A DNA stretch of 64,000 nucleotides from Turritopsis dohrnii (taxonomy: Eukaryota; Cnidaria; Hydrozoa; Anthoathecata; Oceaniidae): contig BQMF02000021.1 of assembly GCA_027922465.2 (NCBI GenBank), positions 868,001 through 932,000 of the forward strand, read 5' to 3'. A program made the position numbers and the translations under genes. Of the stretch, positions 47,385 through 61,300 are shown piece by piece. Position 1 is the stretch's first letter. Every line of letters starts with the position of its first letter. A model generated the notes under the pieces. That model worked only from the letters and a program-made list of their open reading frames with translations. It was not told the DNA's origin and made no database searches.

Positions 47385-47840
47385 AGGATTATACATTTTT
47401 CTCTCCGGAATAAATCAAAGTATAATTTTTGTTTTTTCACATTCAACAGAAGGTCTTTTTTTAAATATCGATGTTTATCATTTTAATGACATGTTCACCA
47501 CCTTCTTCCAGTGGTTGCTTTTTTCTGTCAAGTCCCTATCATTTCTTTATTAAAGTGGCACTCAAACGAAAGTTTTGAAACGGTTAAAGGTATTGTACAA
47601 ACCCAATTTTCAATAATGAATAAATCAAAGAATCGTTTTGTGTTCTTTCATTTTCAACAGAAGGCCTTTATTTTTCGAAATATCAATGTTTTTCATTTTA
47701 ATGATCTGCTCAGCACACTTAAAAAATCTTATGATTTTCGAGTGGTTGCTTTTATGTCTGTCAGGTCTCTTCAGTTTTTTATACAAGTGGCACTCATACA
47801 AAAGTTTTGAAATGTTCTGATCTTAGGGTATTGTACAAAT
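47385..47840. repeat. Two-copy tandem duplication, ~230-bp unit
   Basis: Unit 1 starts at 47385 and unit 2 near 47617. Both begin AATAAATCAAAG, pass through TTCAACAGAAGG and CATTTTAATGA, and end GTGGCACTCA, AAAGTTTTGAAA and GTATTGTACAAA. The copies are clearly diverged. Confidence 0.75.
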
Positions 47841-47897
47841 CTTAGTCGTTCATGCTGTCACAAAGGTTTCTTTATGCCATCCATCCAGTTAGTGTTA

Positions 47898-48019
47898 CCC
47901 CAGCCGGCACATTTGTTAAAAAATCTCTGTGAAGGAGTGCATTTTTATAGAAATGTCTACACAATTTCAATAAAAATGCTCTTCTTTGCAGTGTGTTTTT
48001 GACGATTTTGCCCACTGGG
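47898..48019. mobile_element. TA-flanked MITE copy 4
   Basis: 122 bp. Left CCCCAGCCGGCACATTTGTT, right GACGATTTTGCCCACTGGG, with TA on both sides. Confidence 0.78.
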
Positions 48020-51000
48020 TACATCAGTTGATTTGAATGACCATTAAAGTAATTATATATTAGGTGTACTGTTGAACATTAGCTGACAGTTTCCCAAAAT
48101 GATTTCCAAAATGGAGATGAAAAACAAATGTCTACAGTCGTTTGATAATCAATTTCATCTGCATTGAATTTGTCAGAAAAATAATGTCAACATTTCGTTA
48201 TGGGCCTATCACACCTAGCCTCAGAAGAAAATAAACAGGCCTTGACGAAAATTTGTTCAAAACTGTAGTATAAACTGAAAGGAATCATCTAATAGTATTC
48301 AGGTTCGTCATCTGATAGGAAAGGAACAAAAATCACAATAATACGCAATTGATGTTATGAAATTGGTGAAGATCCTAAGAATTTGAAGTGGAAATTTGAA
48401 CCGTTTACAGCGATGATATTTTTGTCATACATTTAACCAGTGTGACCTCGAGGTTCAAGTTATTTTTATTTTTCAAAATTCAATAGCTGGAAAATGAAAT
48501 ATTTATTCTCATTTGCAAACTGTAACAACGGCGTTTCACTATTAGTTGAATACACAATAAAGGATTGCCCCTTTAAACCAGTTTGTGGTACAATTAGAAT
48601 TTCTAATTAACGAAGTATGGTTGTAAACACAAACTTGTACAGAGTTATCTTCAGTATGATATGAAATAAAACTATACCAAATAAACTTCTGTTGTCGAAA
48701 GTGGTTGTCTTGTTTATTTTTATTATTGTTGATGTTTTTGTTTTGTTATGGAGAAATTTAAAGTGTTATAGAAATCGAGTCCAGTGAACGTCTCACTTTG
48801 TTCTTCTACATTATTGTTGGAAAAAAATGAGGCACACGCCTGGGTCACTGTTTTTATACATGGCAACATTATTTTGGGTAGTTGTTTATATCTGAATCAC
48901 AGATAGAGATTGAATTGAGATTTGTAGCTATTGTGTCCCCTTATCATCAATACACAATAATAGCTGTTTCTCTGTCCAGTCGTTGGGTGTCATTTAAAAT
49001 TATTGTAGCATTATCCACGAAAGTAAGAAACAATTATTATGACTTTATATCACGTATTATAAGGATCAACTAGAACGTCAGTAAAAAATTATGTAATTCA
49101 TGTTGCTTAGATTTTACTTTTTATATTTTGATAATTGATGATAAAATGAATTGTATTTTGTCATTAGTTGTTTCATGCTTTTGTTTTGATTAATGGTTTT
49201 TGTTGTGTTTCGTTAATTGAGCTGTTATTAGATAAACATGGAAACTAATCTGCAAAATAATTCCAATGATGTCATCATGTTGAGTTGTGATGACGTTTTA
49301 ACGAAGACTCCCACAGAATTCTGTTTAACATTTTTTTATTAAAGAATAATGTTACGACACCCGAGGATTGATTAGTAATAGCTTTTCGTACTTTGTCAAA
49401 TCAAACAATGCTACAGTCTATAGTATTTTTTTAAAAATCATTCAAATAACATATACAAAGTTTGTGGAATTCTTTTCAGATTAAAATTGGTTTTAACTTA
49501 ATTTGTTTTAAATTACCGATAGCTCCACGTACAGAAGCTTGTGAAATTCACTCGGAATAGACGTTATTACTTTCAGATTATTTTTTGACTTTTACATTTC
49601 CACATGGTATTTGCTGATAAGGTAAGGAGTTTTCTTATTTCTAAATTGAACATAAATTTGCTGTAACAACATCTACCTCTGCACATGATGATTGTTTATC
49701 TCACAGGCACTAAAATTTCAATTTGTTGGTTAATTTTTGGAAAAGGTCTTTCTAAACTGGGAATAGTTCTCCTTATAGTGCCAAGATATGCATTAAACTG
49801 CTTTATACCATTCCATGTTTTTAATGCTTTTTGGAGATTTGACTTCTTTTGTCATCTAACGGTTCTACGAGGTGGGGTACAACATCTATACATTTAAGTG
49901 CCCTTCTCAGTAAAATAACTCTAAATAATTTTTTTGAGAATTCTTCTGATTATTTTTTCTGATTTACTTCCTAGAATTAATTTAGGTATGATTCATGTTA
50001 AACTTTCATTTCTGAATAAACTTTATAGACATATAATATGCTAGGTTGAATCACTGAAAAAATGAATGATACTTTGAAAGTATAACACAGATCGTTTAAT
50101 GTTATTAAACAACTTTATATTGGACGTGATTAAATCAAGGTGGCTGCCATCCAAATTACTTGAAGGAGAATTTCATAAACAACTGATTAGGTTTTTGTGA
50201 CAACCATACAGAAACATCAGTATCATCATTATTATTCACATTAATATTTTGACATGTGTAACGTTTTACTCTCGTTGGTAGTAACTGCTCACTCAGTGGT
50301 TTCAAGAATTCCATCACATGCACTTTTTATGATTAATACACACATTCTTCAGTCTAATTATCAATTAATTGTTCTGTAAATCTGTCTATAGAAAACAAAG
50401 CGATGAAAAGTAAAATTCCTCATTGCTACCATTAATGTGATTGTTTCAAATGTAAAATAAAACCATGACATTCTTTAGGGTAATTATTCGTAATGTAGGA
50501 AAACTTTAATCTAAGCTATCAATGTTTCCTGTGTTGTTTTACGGTCTTTGTTTGGCTACGTTGCTTTTCCCATAAAGAATTGATGTACTCAATTGTTTAG
50601 TAATTTGGTCAGTTATTGATAAGTGCTTTTATAAATCATGAATTTTTTTTTTTCGTTGTTGAATTTTTTTAATGTTTTGTTTCGCTGCTATTTGTTTTTG
50701 TTTGTGTGCTTTGTTTCGTTGATACGGTTTGTTTTCAATCTATAAACAAACAGCTTTGTTTACTTTCAGACATATTGGTTTGCTGATGTACTAAACAGTT
50801 TACAATACTCTGTGTTTATGGACTTAAGTTTGAGTTACATGTTTTTCATTTTGATATTAGATTTCTTCTCCCAAGTCTTTAAAAAGCATAAAGGAATGAA
50901 TGTGTAAGAGTCCGTATTTTGTCTTTAATGCTTTATGTGAATCAAATGTTGGCTATAGTTTGGAGAGCCACGGTTGGTGCCTGGTGGTTTGGAAAGAAGC

Positions 51001-53633
51001 TGTATAAAATATAATTACATTTAATCCAACCGAATGTTAAAAGTCCAGGGAATGTCTTGTTGAATGATTTTTTCAGATAGTAAAGACATGTGGATTGTGA
51101 GAAGATTCTGAGTTGTTTGAAATGAAATCCTCGCCAATATAAGATATATACTTTAATAAGAATAAGAGAAATTCAAGTGTGTTGTTAAGTAATTCTGAGA
51201 AGCCACCAAAGGCATGTTGCTTTTGATTTTGTTATTTGTTTTTGGTGCTGATCCAAGTGAAAGGTATTGTTGTGTATGTGCGCCTGCATACAGTGGTCCT
51301 GTATTCAAACTCCTTTCTAAGTTCTAATTATGCTATACTTATGAAATTTGATGTTTCATAATTAAGAACAAAATGAAATTGTGAAATTTGAAATTGTGTT
51401 TTTAAAGCGAAGAACAAAATAAGAACAATTCAATTGAAAAAGGCTCAAAAAATAAGAACAGTCAGTCTCCTCAGGTCAGATTTTACTGCGCCCTGGTTCT
51501 TATAAAAAGGCGCTTATGAAGTTGTTTAGGAAAAAAGTTATAAATCTTTTCAGGTCTTTAATGTAAAATCATGTGGTGTCGCTAGATTTTCTTGAGTGGT
51601 ATCGACAATGTCATATAAGGATTCATCAGAAAAACTATAGTCTTAAAGATCACATTTCACATCATTACAGTGATCAGGAAACCATTGGTTGTTATCTCTG
51701 TCACGTTCATACTATCTTTTATTGTTTAGGAAATTCATCTTCTAGCATAATTCTACACCATGTATGGTTTTATTAGCTGCAAAATAATTTCATTGGAAAG
51801 TGTTTTTTATCTGAGTTAGTATGGTCCTTGTATTATGTTCACGTTCTCTTGAGTTGGTTTAATGGCTGACATTAACATAAAGGGTTTGTTTATATTTTAA
51901 CCATTTGCTTGTTCGTTATCAATTATGAAATATCGCTAAATCCTTTCGTTTGATATGATTTAACATCCTTTGTTTCAAACTCTAATGTAATGGCAATATC
52001 GTGACCTTGATTTTTCGGCATTACCTGAATTGACCAGATTTCTTTTCGTGTATGCGCTTTGTGTATGATTCAGCATACCACACCAAATTGGGTTATATTT
52101 TTATTATTGATACCTTTTTATTGGCCAATAGAGTGCTGCTATTTTCGGCTTGGATACTATCAATCGGATTATTGATACTTTACGAAATAACTCCACGAGC
52201 CAATTAACATTCTTGAAAATCAAGTTGTTCAACAATAAACCTTTTGTGGCCGGCACAAGATTCAGTCCCATATAATGCAATCGAGATTTTTCTTTAATGG
52301 GTTTTGAACGTTGGTTTGAAGTCAAGGTTTATTATGGTGGATCGAGACTTTGTTTGGGAGTGTTTCAAAATGTTTTTTTTATTTATTTACTTGTGTTGCC
52401 GTTTATGCTTATTTTGTGTGGGATTGATGTGTTAAACCACAAGTAAAGTTAAAGTGAACTTAAGGTTATTGTCACAATTTGGAGCGGCCACTTCGTTCTC
52501 GTAAATTAACATATGGATCTTATTTTTTTATTTCACTTACCGGAATAAGTAAGGAGGGATTGGATAGAGCAAAGATTTGGGAACGTTTGTCCATTGTGTT
52601 TGAATATTGACTTCCTATCAATTCACTCGGCTAGACGAAAATATCAAGCATTCTGAAGGGCGGGTACTAAATCAGTGGAGTGAAACTAACATGTTTTCTT
52701 CAGCGCCCATTTCAATAAACCACCCAATTTCTATTAGACTTGTAACCAAATGCTCAACGCCTAGTTCTTCAGACTTTTTCATCTGAACTGCTAGTTCCGA
52801 AAATGACAGTTGTATTGTCCCTAAGACTGGCGTATGAACGAGGTTAAATTAGTTCAGTTTTGTACGACGTGTGGAAACCAGGCCAACACCGAACTTCTTT
52901 TAATCTTAACAAATTCTTATAGGCTTACAGTAGGCGATAAATGAACGAAGACTAGATCAAAAGGATCTACTATCAGAAAAAACGTTTTTTTCTTTGATTA
53001 GTTTGTCGAAACGGTTGTTTTCAGTTAATCGATTGCGTGTATCTCTGATTTCCAAAACGTCTGTGTGCTAGTAAAGAATATGGATGGACTGGTAGTCTGG
53101 CAAATATTTTTGGAATTCAAAAAATAATTTTGACGATGTTTTTTTTTTGTTTTTTTTTATCTTGGACATGCATTATTTATTTGTTTACTTTTTTCTTTGA
53201 CAAAACAAAAATTTTTTTTTGTTCCCTATTACGTTACGTAACGATTTTATTTTTTTTTTATTTGTTTTTCTGTTTTTACATTGTTGTGAAGTGATCGTTT
53301 GTATATCTTCGAACCTTTTTTCTTGTAGTGTTTTTGTTGTTTTCGTAGTTATTTATTTCTCGTGTATTCTCTGTTTCGTTTCCAACTCGATCCTTTTGAA
53401 AGAAAAGCTTGGATTTTTATTGTTTTAAATCTTGTTATGTACTGATACATGGATATGCTCTGAAGTTGTGTTTTGAATGGTGTTTTGTTGTTCATACGTT
53501 TTCTCACGACTTCGCGATTTATGTGTGTTGTTCGTTCTATACGTCGTCGACTTACAAGGTTCGTTGCCGTTCGTTACGATTACATAGGACTGGATGTGTC
53601 ATTTGTAGATATAGCTTTGTTTTTTCGTGTAAT

Positions 53634-53666
<33 letters not shown>

Positions 53667-55396
53667 GTAGAGTGGTTCCATCTCTTCGTCATTTAAAATT
53701 TTTACGAAGATTAAACTCGATTTCTTTGGTAACAAGGCTTTTTTTCTTTGACTCGTTCGCACAAACCTTTTGTTGAGATTTTTTTAACGGAGTTTTATCA
53801 GGAACCGAGGTTGCCATAACATTCTGGGTATGAGTCAAGGTCAGTAAAGTAGGAATATTTAAGTATCGGAAGATTGATGTTTGTTGTTGCACGTTCAATC
53901 GAAGACTTTGTTGTTCGTTAATTTGTGGTAACCATGATCCTTACAACGGGTATAACTACATAACACCAAGATGTGGACATCTCGAGATATACTGTTGATG
54001 TAGTGATGATTGCTATGAACCATCTTGTTGACTGTATCCTACCATGTTTGTTTACATATCTCGTGTTGTAAAAGTGGACACGATAACATCTCTGTGACTT
54101 CATTGCATGTTAATGATTCGTAATGATGTCGAGGAAGCATATTTTGGTGGTGGTATTCACACGTAGCTAGTTTCAGAACTGCTGCTGGCCGTCACTTTCA
54201 GAATAGTTAAATGAGAGCATTAGTATTAGCATCACATTGTGGAGTTTGTTTCTTCTTCTTTTCCTTCTTCAATTAGGTGTTAAATCTAGTTTTTCTTAGC
54301 TAATCTTTGAGAGCTACTGTCGGGGGCAAAGTTCATAACCTCCCCCCGTCTTTATAAAACAACGTTTTGGTGGTGTGGGTGCTACTCCTTGAAGCCAACT
54401 TTGTTTGGCGAGGGAAGGAAAGAAACCCATAAAAATTGGAGCAAAAGCCTCGAGGTGCATTAATTACTTCGCCTCCCGATTTTAGTTTTCAGGCTTTTGG
54501 TGATTTCCACGTGATTTATGTGTTCACGTGATCTCTATGTGGCCATGTGATTGAAACACGATTGTGTAAAAGGGAATTCTTTCACTTTTTTGCTATTTGT
54601 CTTTAATTGCCGTGTTAATGCCATTCCGATTTGCTATTGTCTTTTGGTGAATATGAGGCTTTGATAATTATAGACTTGTTTACGTGAAACGGGAAGCCCC
54701 CGTGTTTTCTATTCTGAACTTCGAACTATTTCTATTCAAGATGAGAATTATATAAATAGATTAAAAGATAAAAATGAAATAACTCTTAAGCCGGTCTATG
54801 AGATTAAGCATGGGTTGGCATAGAAAAAGATCTGCCAAGCAAAGCGTGGGAAGCAAATCGGATGATATCGAGAACGAGCAAAATATACATAAAGCAGTGG
54901 TCACACGGAATGGAAAAACTATACAGGTTGGTTTGGTGGTTTTACGCTTAGTGGGAAAATTCAACGTGTAAAGCGAGACGAGCGGGTTGTAATCAGTTAG
55001 CAGTACGCTATTCTCTCGTCAAGTGGGAATGTGCAGCACTAAGACTTCCTGTTGTGGCCCACCGAAATTTTCACATCACCAGAGTCGTTTAATTAAGTAG
55101 GGCTTTCGTATGGTTGGGAAATGTTGCGGTTGACGAGCTTATAGTGTACTTCGTTGCTGGCGTATCCATGTAACCACGTAATATTTGTTTAATAACGATG
55201 GGGTTTCGGCGAATGTCTTTCGAGTGGCTGAGGGAGTTCGAGTTAAGTTTCGTTTCGTTCGATAGCAAACACGTGAGAGAAAACTTTCGCAGAGACGATT
55301 ACTTATGAAATAACATCGTCTCCCTTCTGTACATGCTTGATAGTTAAGTTTCTCGTACTTTCTTTTCTTTTAATATTATGTTGTTGTCTCTTACAG
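48020..55396. other. Gene-poor region upstream of the Cas gene
   Basis: AT-rich, with no supported coding exon. The 5' exon of the Cas gene, which in other animals encodes only a few residues before the SH3 domain, should lie here or further upstream. From about 54950 to 55330 composition is less AT-rich and may include promoter or 5' UTR. A poly(T) run lies at 53637-53665. Confidence 0.45.
53637..53665. repeat. Poly(T) run
   Basis: About 29 consecutive T (A on the minus strand). No retroposon body could be identified next to it. Confidence 0.85.
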
Positions 55397-58300
55397 ACGT
55401 TGCTGGCAAAGGCGCTTTATGACAACCTTGCCGACGCGCCGGATGAGCTAAGCTTTCGGAAAGGCGACATCGTCACTGTAATCGAGCAAGATGTCGACGG
55501 CTTGATAGGATGGTGGTTATGCCTTCTTCATGGCAGTCAAGGGATTGTCCCTGGCAACCGTTTAAAAGTTATTCCACCCGTAGAGCTGGACCAGTTCGAG
55601 AAGGACACGAAAAAGCAAGTGTCGAATAATTCATCCGGCTTTGTCTTTAATAATGACGCTGAAGTCGGACACAACTACGACTTTTTACCGGCGCCGATTA
55701 AAGCCAATAATTGTCCGGCCCCACTCAGTATCAAGGACATGTTTGATATTCCGTACAAAACTGACGAAACGGTTCCTAACGAAGTCTACGACGTGCCGGG
55801 CAAGAAGCGATTGTCGGGAGCGCAAGAAATATACGACACGCCGACTAGCAGCAATCGAGGATCGGCTCATCTTGAAGTGTACGACACTCCTCCCAGCAGA
55901 CGTGATTCTGGACTTTCAGAAATATACGACACGCCGTCAAGCAAGAGATTGTCTGGCCCGCAAGAGATTTACGATGTGCCTTCTTCAATGCAGTCCGTCG
56001 CATCGACAGAAATGTACGACACACCTTCTGGCATTATCGCTTCGACGGAAATATACGGCACGCCAAGGAGTCGGACAAACTCGACGCAACAACAGGAAAT
56101 CTACAATACTCCCAGAAGTAGAACAAATTCCACGCAAAGACAAGAAATATACGATATACCCAAATCAGAAAATACCGTCTCCAAAACTACCAACGACACA
56201 TTCGATTCGACTGACGGAACCAAAGTGTCGGAAGTCGACAGGTTAATGGAAGAGTTTTACGACTCGCCATTTAATCACGATTCTAACGTCAACACGATAA
56301 AACGTTCCCCGCGTAACAGCATGAATGCCTCTGCCGATACGACGAATTCAAACAGCGATGCATCGACTGCCGAACCATCGGAGATCTATGACGTGCCGAA
56401 AGCTGCTACTACGAACACTAACCAAGCAAATGCAATGAAAAACGCGATGACGTTAGGTTTAAATAACGGTGACGAGTTAACGGCGAACGGACAAACGACG
56501 ACGGTTAGGACAGTTTTTGAAGAAACGTATGACGTCCCTGTGTCGGCAAATACGCTGAGGCGAGGTCCTCAGTCCAAATATCAAAGTAATTCTCCTGCTG
56601 GTGCCAAGACTTTGCCCAGGGGATTTTCTCCTAGGGCGCAACAACAAAAAGCAACACGCCTGCAAGAAATTTACGATATACCGACGACGACGTTGAATCG
56701 AAGTCCCTTCAATTCGGCTCCGTCGACACCGATGTCGGAACGCAAACCTTTGATAACCTCGAAATCAGCTAACGCAACACCTACTGGGGCTCCTGGTAAC
56801 AACTTAATTTTACATAGCGAAGAAGTTTATGACGTGCCGACGTCGAAAGCTATGTTGCAAACGTCGGATGAAATATACGACACGCCGACGAACAACACCT
56901 TGAAAAGGAGCAAATCTTCAAAGACTTGGCGTGAATCCGTCACGTCGCCGCAAGATGTATACGACGTGCCGAGTAATCACAACTTGAAGGAGGTCATGGC
57001 GAACGTCAGCTCGGCGTACAACTCTCACCCTCGAGGAAATCGGAGTGCCGGTCACAACCAATTGGCACCGCAACTTACGGAAGACGACTATGTGGACTAT
57101 CACGATATCTGGAGTAACGAACCACCGAAGGAACTGGTCAGAGAACATGCGCATGTAAGTATTCTTTCAAGTCGATCACCATTTCTCAAGTTTCTTCAAA
57201 TTTTGTCTCGCTTAGAGGAAATATTATTTGTCTTGGAAGTTAAAACGCATCATTTCATAAAATGAACAATTTATTGCTACATGTCTTCATTGGGAGTCAA
57301 CATTCTGTCATTCATGACTCATATTTTTTATGTGTCTTTGACATTAACACTCATTTGTTTCTATTTCTTTTTCTTCGCAGTATGTGCCTTAAGGCCAATC
57401 TTCACTTTCACTTTTTGTCATTTTTTCTCCAATGTATTATAGTTGCGTTTGACTGCGATCAGATATCAGTGGAGGTCATTCATGTATAGATACATATAAG
57501 ATTTCACTGGAGATCCTTCATGTGTAGCTACATATAAGATTTCACTGGAAATCCTTTATGTATAGATACATATAAGATTTCACTGGAGATCCTTCATGTA
57601 TGGATAAATAGATACCGTAATTTCATTGTGGACTGATTTGCAAAGTTTCGGAGCGTTTTTCTGTTTTTAAGTGAGTTGACGATCCTCTCTTATGGAAACC
57701 ACCTCAGATGAGTTACATAAACTTCAAATAACTTTTCCCGTAAAACAAGTGACCTTGGATGAACTGGTAAATGGATTTTAGAAAAATTGTGCCTAAATTA
57801 TGGAAATCCTTTTTCTTGATGATTATCCTAAAAAATCTGTATGATTTCATAAAAACCCATACCCAAAACAATGAATGAGGCCTGTTTCTTCATTACGTGA
57901 TGTTTTCAATTTTTACATGCATAACTCGGCGATGACGTCATGTTTTAATTAGGCGACAAAGCTCCCTTTAATTTGTAGGCGCTGTTTCTTTTTCAAACTC
58001 TTTTGACTCAACACATGTTTTTTTTAACAGAAGGGCTATAGCCACTGTGGATTCTCAGTTGACTAATACATTTGTTATTAAAAGCTTCGATGAGAAAAAA
58101 AATCGTTCTTTTATGACTACGTTGAATGAGTAATGACCGAATGCTAAGGAGATTTCGTTAAGAATCGAAATCTTGATCATTATGATGATCGTCATAACTA
58201 ATTCATGGTTAAAACCTTCTTATTTCTGTCTGAGTTCAACGAGAACGTTATACGTACTTGTCTCGTTTCAAGATCCCATCTCTCATTTCTTTCCTTGTAT

Positions 58301-61300
58301 ATGAACATAGAATTCCCCATAAATTGGATTATTTCATATTGTTTCGCCCGCGGAAAAAAAAGTGAAAGGACATAATGTATTTTACTCTCTAATTCTTTGC
58401 CTGTTCCCAGCCCTTTTAAAGTCTTTGGTTTAACTAAAATCCTTCTTGTTCTGTTAGCATTAGTTTTTTTTCTGTGTGTGTTAGGCCACGCCCCTTTCCA
58501 TTCGTCATATATCGTGAGTGGTCTTTCGTTGAAGTTCTTCAAAAGATTAACCATGCTCAACCGATTTCAGTTCTGATTCTCTTATCAAGCGAAGCGCGTA
58601 ATCCTTTTGCGTGCACGCAGAGAAAACAAAATCTGTTGTAATTACATTGAATATTATATAGAATTTTCTTTTAGCATAACTCTAATCTTGTATGATTATC
58701 TATTTTTCGAAAACAATATCTCTGCTTAATTTGATGATGATCATGAAGTATCCTGTTGGCAGTCCTAAATCCAAATCCAAAACGAATTTATTTTCGAATT
58801 TCCTATCGAAATCTGAAATTTTTCTCAGCCCTTTTGGGTGGCATTTTAGATGCTTCGTTATAACCCAGTGGGCGAAATCGTCAAAAAATCACTGCAACAG
58901 AGAGCACTTTAATTGAAATTGTGTGTATATTTCTATAGAAATGCACCCCTTCCCAGAGATGTTTTAACAAATGTGCCGGAAGGACTGTAATTTATACAGA
59001 AATATCAGCGAAAAACATTGACACCTGTTGTTCCTAAACCTTTCAAAGCCTGCGTCTCTCCAGTGAATCTCAAGTGTTTACGATTTAAGGATTAGTGTGA
59101 TTAGTGTTTCATCTACTTCACTTCAATGTCTTGAAGTGTGCAGGTGTTTTCTGACTTACATCTTGTTTTTTATAAAACACCTTTCTCATAAATCAGAGTG
59201 ATTAAAGACCATCTTTACTTCCTCGTTAATATCCCTTGTATTCAGAGGGTTTTACAATGTTTAACTACAAAGACCTTGATACCAAAAAGGTTCCTTGATG
59301 TACAGTAAGACGCTAGAACCCTTGGTGATATACCTGCTCTTGTAAACTGGATCTGCTCTATTGATCTCTATGATTTTGTTGCTCAGATCGACGAAACACT
59401 TATGATCATTCAAGGTTACGTATAACGACTCTCCCTTTAGCATTTATGATTTCATCGCAATTGTTGCAAAATTTTTCTGCCCTTTTTCATTTTTGACAGA
59501 TTTATATCTTATCGAAATGTTTCTGAGGAAAATCTTTTTATCTACCACATCGATGGCGACATGATGTATCGATGAACAGACACGAATCACCGTGCTCACG
59601 AATTAATTTCAATTAATTGTAAGTTTTTGAGGCATGAGTGTTTCTTATTGGCTAAGATAGGGGATCACGTGCTCTTTTTACTATTTTGTTGTTGACCGTG
59701 GTATAATCTTTTAACTCTTCTAAGCTGCGGTTTAGAAACCCTTAACGAACAGACCATGTGGTTCGTATATTGCTCCTTGCCATATCTCATGTCGATGTAA
59801 TGACTTTCCGTTTCGTCACCTTCTCCTTATACATTTCCAAATATTGAACTGAAATAATGCGAGTTTTCTACTTATCGAATTAGACTGAATTGCGAGTTGA
59901 AGAATGTTAATCGAAGCTCTCTTTTGTTTTGCCGGTTTTTTCAGATGGCGTCGGCTTGTCAGAGTTATCAGAGAGTTAATGATTGTACATATAACTCATT
60001 TAAAGATCAACCCTCGTGGTTTCCCAAAAGGTTTTAACAATTTAAGTTTGAATCAAATCCCAGATTCATCAACGATTTTTTTTTCTTAAAACAAAATGTT
60101 CGTATAAGATTTTCAGGGGGTTTGGAAATTTTTATTCAAACGTTGTTGTACTCATTTGAATATTTGGCTACCCCCTGCCTGATGGTGACAAAGTGTAATT
60201 GCTGTCAGCTCAATTTTGTTAGTTGACTGCAACGAAAATTTTTGTTGTTGAAAATCATCAGTGCTATGTTTTGTTCTGCTTTTAATAGAAAAAGTTGTCG
60301 AACTTTTATGACAGCATTATGATTCGATTCGTGGTGAAATTGACTTGATATTTTGGCTCACTGTTGGTGAAATAATTGGTTTAAAATTACACAAAGAATT
60401 TGATTGGTTTTAAATACATAGCAAAGGATTTGATTGGCTTAAACATATACGTTCTGTGGAAGTTACTTATTGATTTTTATTGTATTTCTGTCTGCTTGCT
60501 TCATATACTTCAATGTGAATACATCAAGGCTTTAAAAGCTCGGCGTCGAATGTTTTAACTTTCAATTGTCAATTTACGATTTTTATTTTGATTGTGGTCA
60601 CATGATGGAGAGCAATTTTTCGGTGTGTGGTTTAGCATTATTCCTGGAAGATGAGTACATAGAATATCTTTATCAGGTAATTCAAACAAATATCGACTGA
60701 CATTCATTCGTCCAACCTGGTTAGTCTGTCTTATCATCGAACTCCTTTCAAGCTAGGCTATTTCCTCAGACCTTTTTTACAAATGTGAAGCGGCCCTTAT
60801 TGTAATTTACATAATTAATTAGTATCCAATCAATGAATCCCAATCAGAATTAAGTATTTTGCATAATAAAATCGAAGTAAATATCTATATCTTTATTAGG
60901 TTTATCGTGTAAATCCAGCTTAAAGATTCACGCGATACTTCTATAGCATCTGTTATGTTTACTTTCGTCATGCATCTTATAAATCAAGGATTTTTTTTTA
61001 CTTTTACTCTTTCTGTCATATCTTATAACAAAATGATAAAAGAATGTCATGACGTTTCTATATAAAAAAAAATCTATTTGAAGTTAGTCACAAAAAATAT
61101 AACATTTTTTTATAAGAAAATAAAAATTTCTGTCGTTAAGTGAAAATTATCATGGACAGCGCTTGGTTTGTTCGTGCGTTGCATTGTGGGTATTTTGCTT
61201 TAGAGGTGATGTGTATAAGTATATTTTTGCAAAGAAAATGCGTTACTGGTCCGGTTTGGATGGGTTTGTAATAGACGTCTTCTAATACGATATTTCTCCT

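Noticed and set aside
46988..47820. Several plus-strand frames rich in Phe and Leu
   Set aside because: T-rich DNA translates to Phe/Leu-rich frames; they coincide with a diverged tandem duplication.
55337..55396. Signal peptide on the Cas protein
   Set aside because: The sequence is an intron end with a T-rich tract and CAG acceptor; Cas proteins are cytoplasmic.
55641..56246. 201-codon frame overlapping the Cas substrate region
   Set aside because: Shadow of the Cas reading frame; its repeated pattern is the YxxP array read in another frame.
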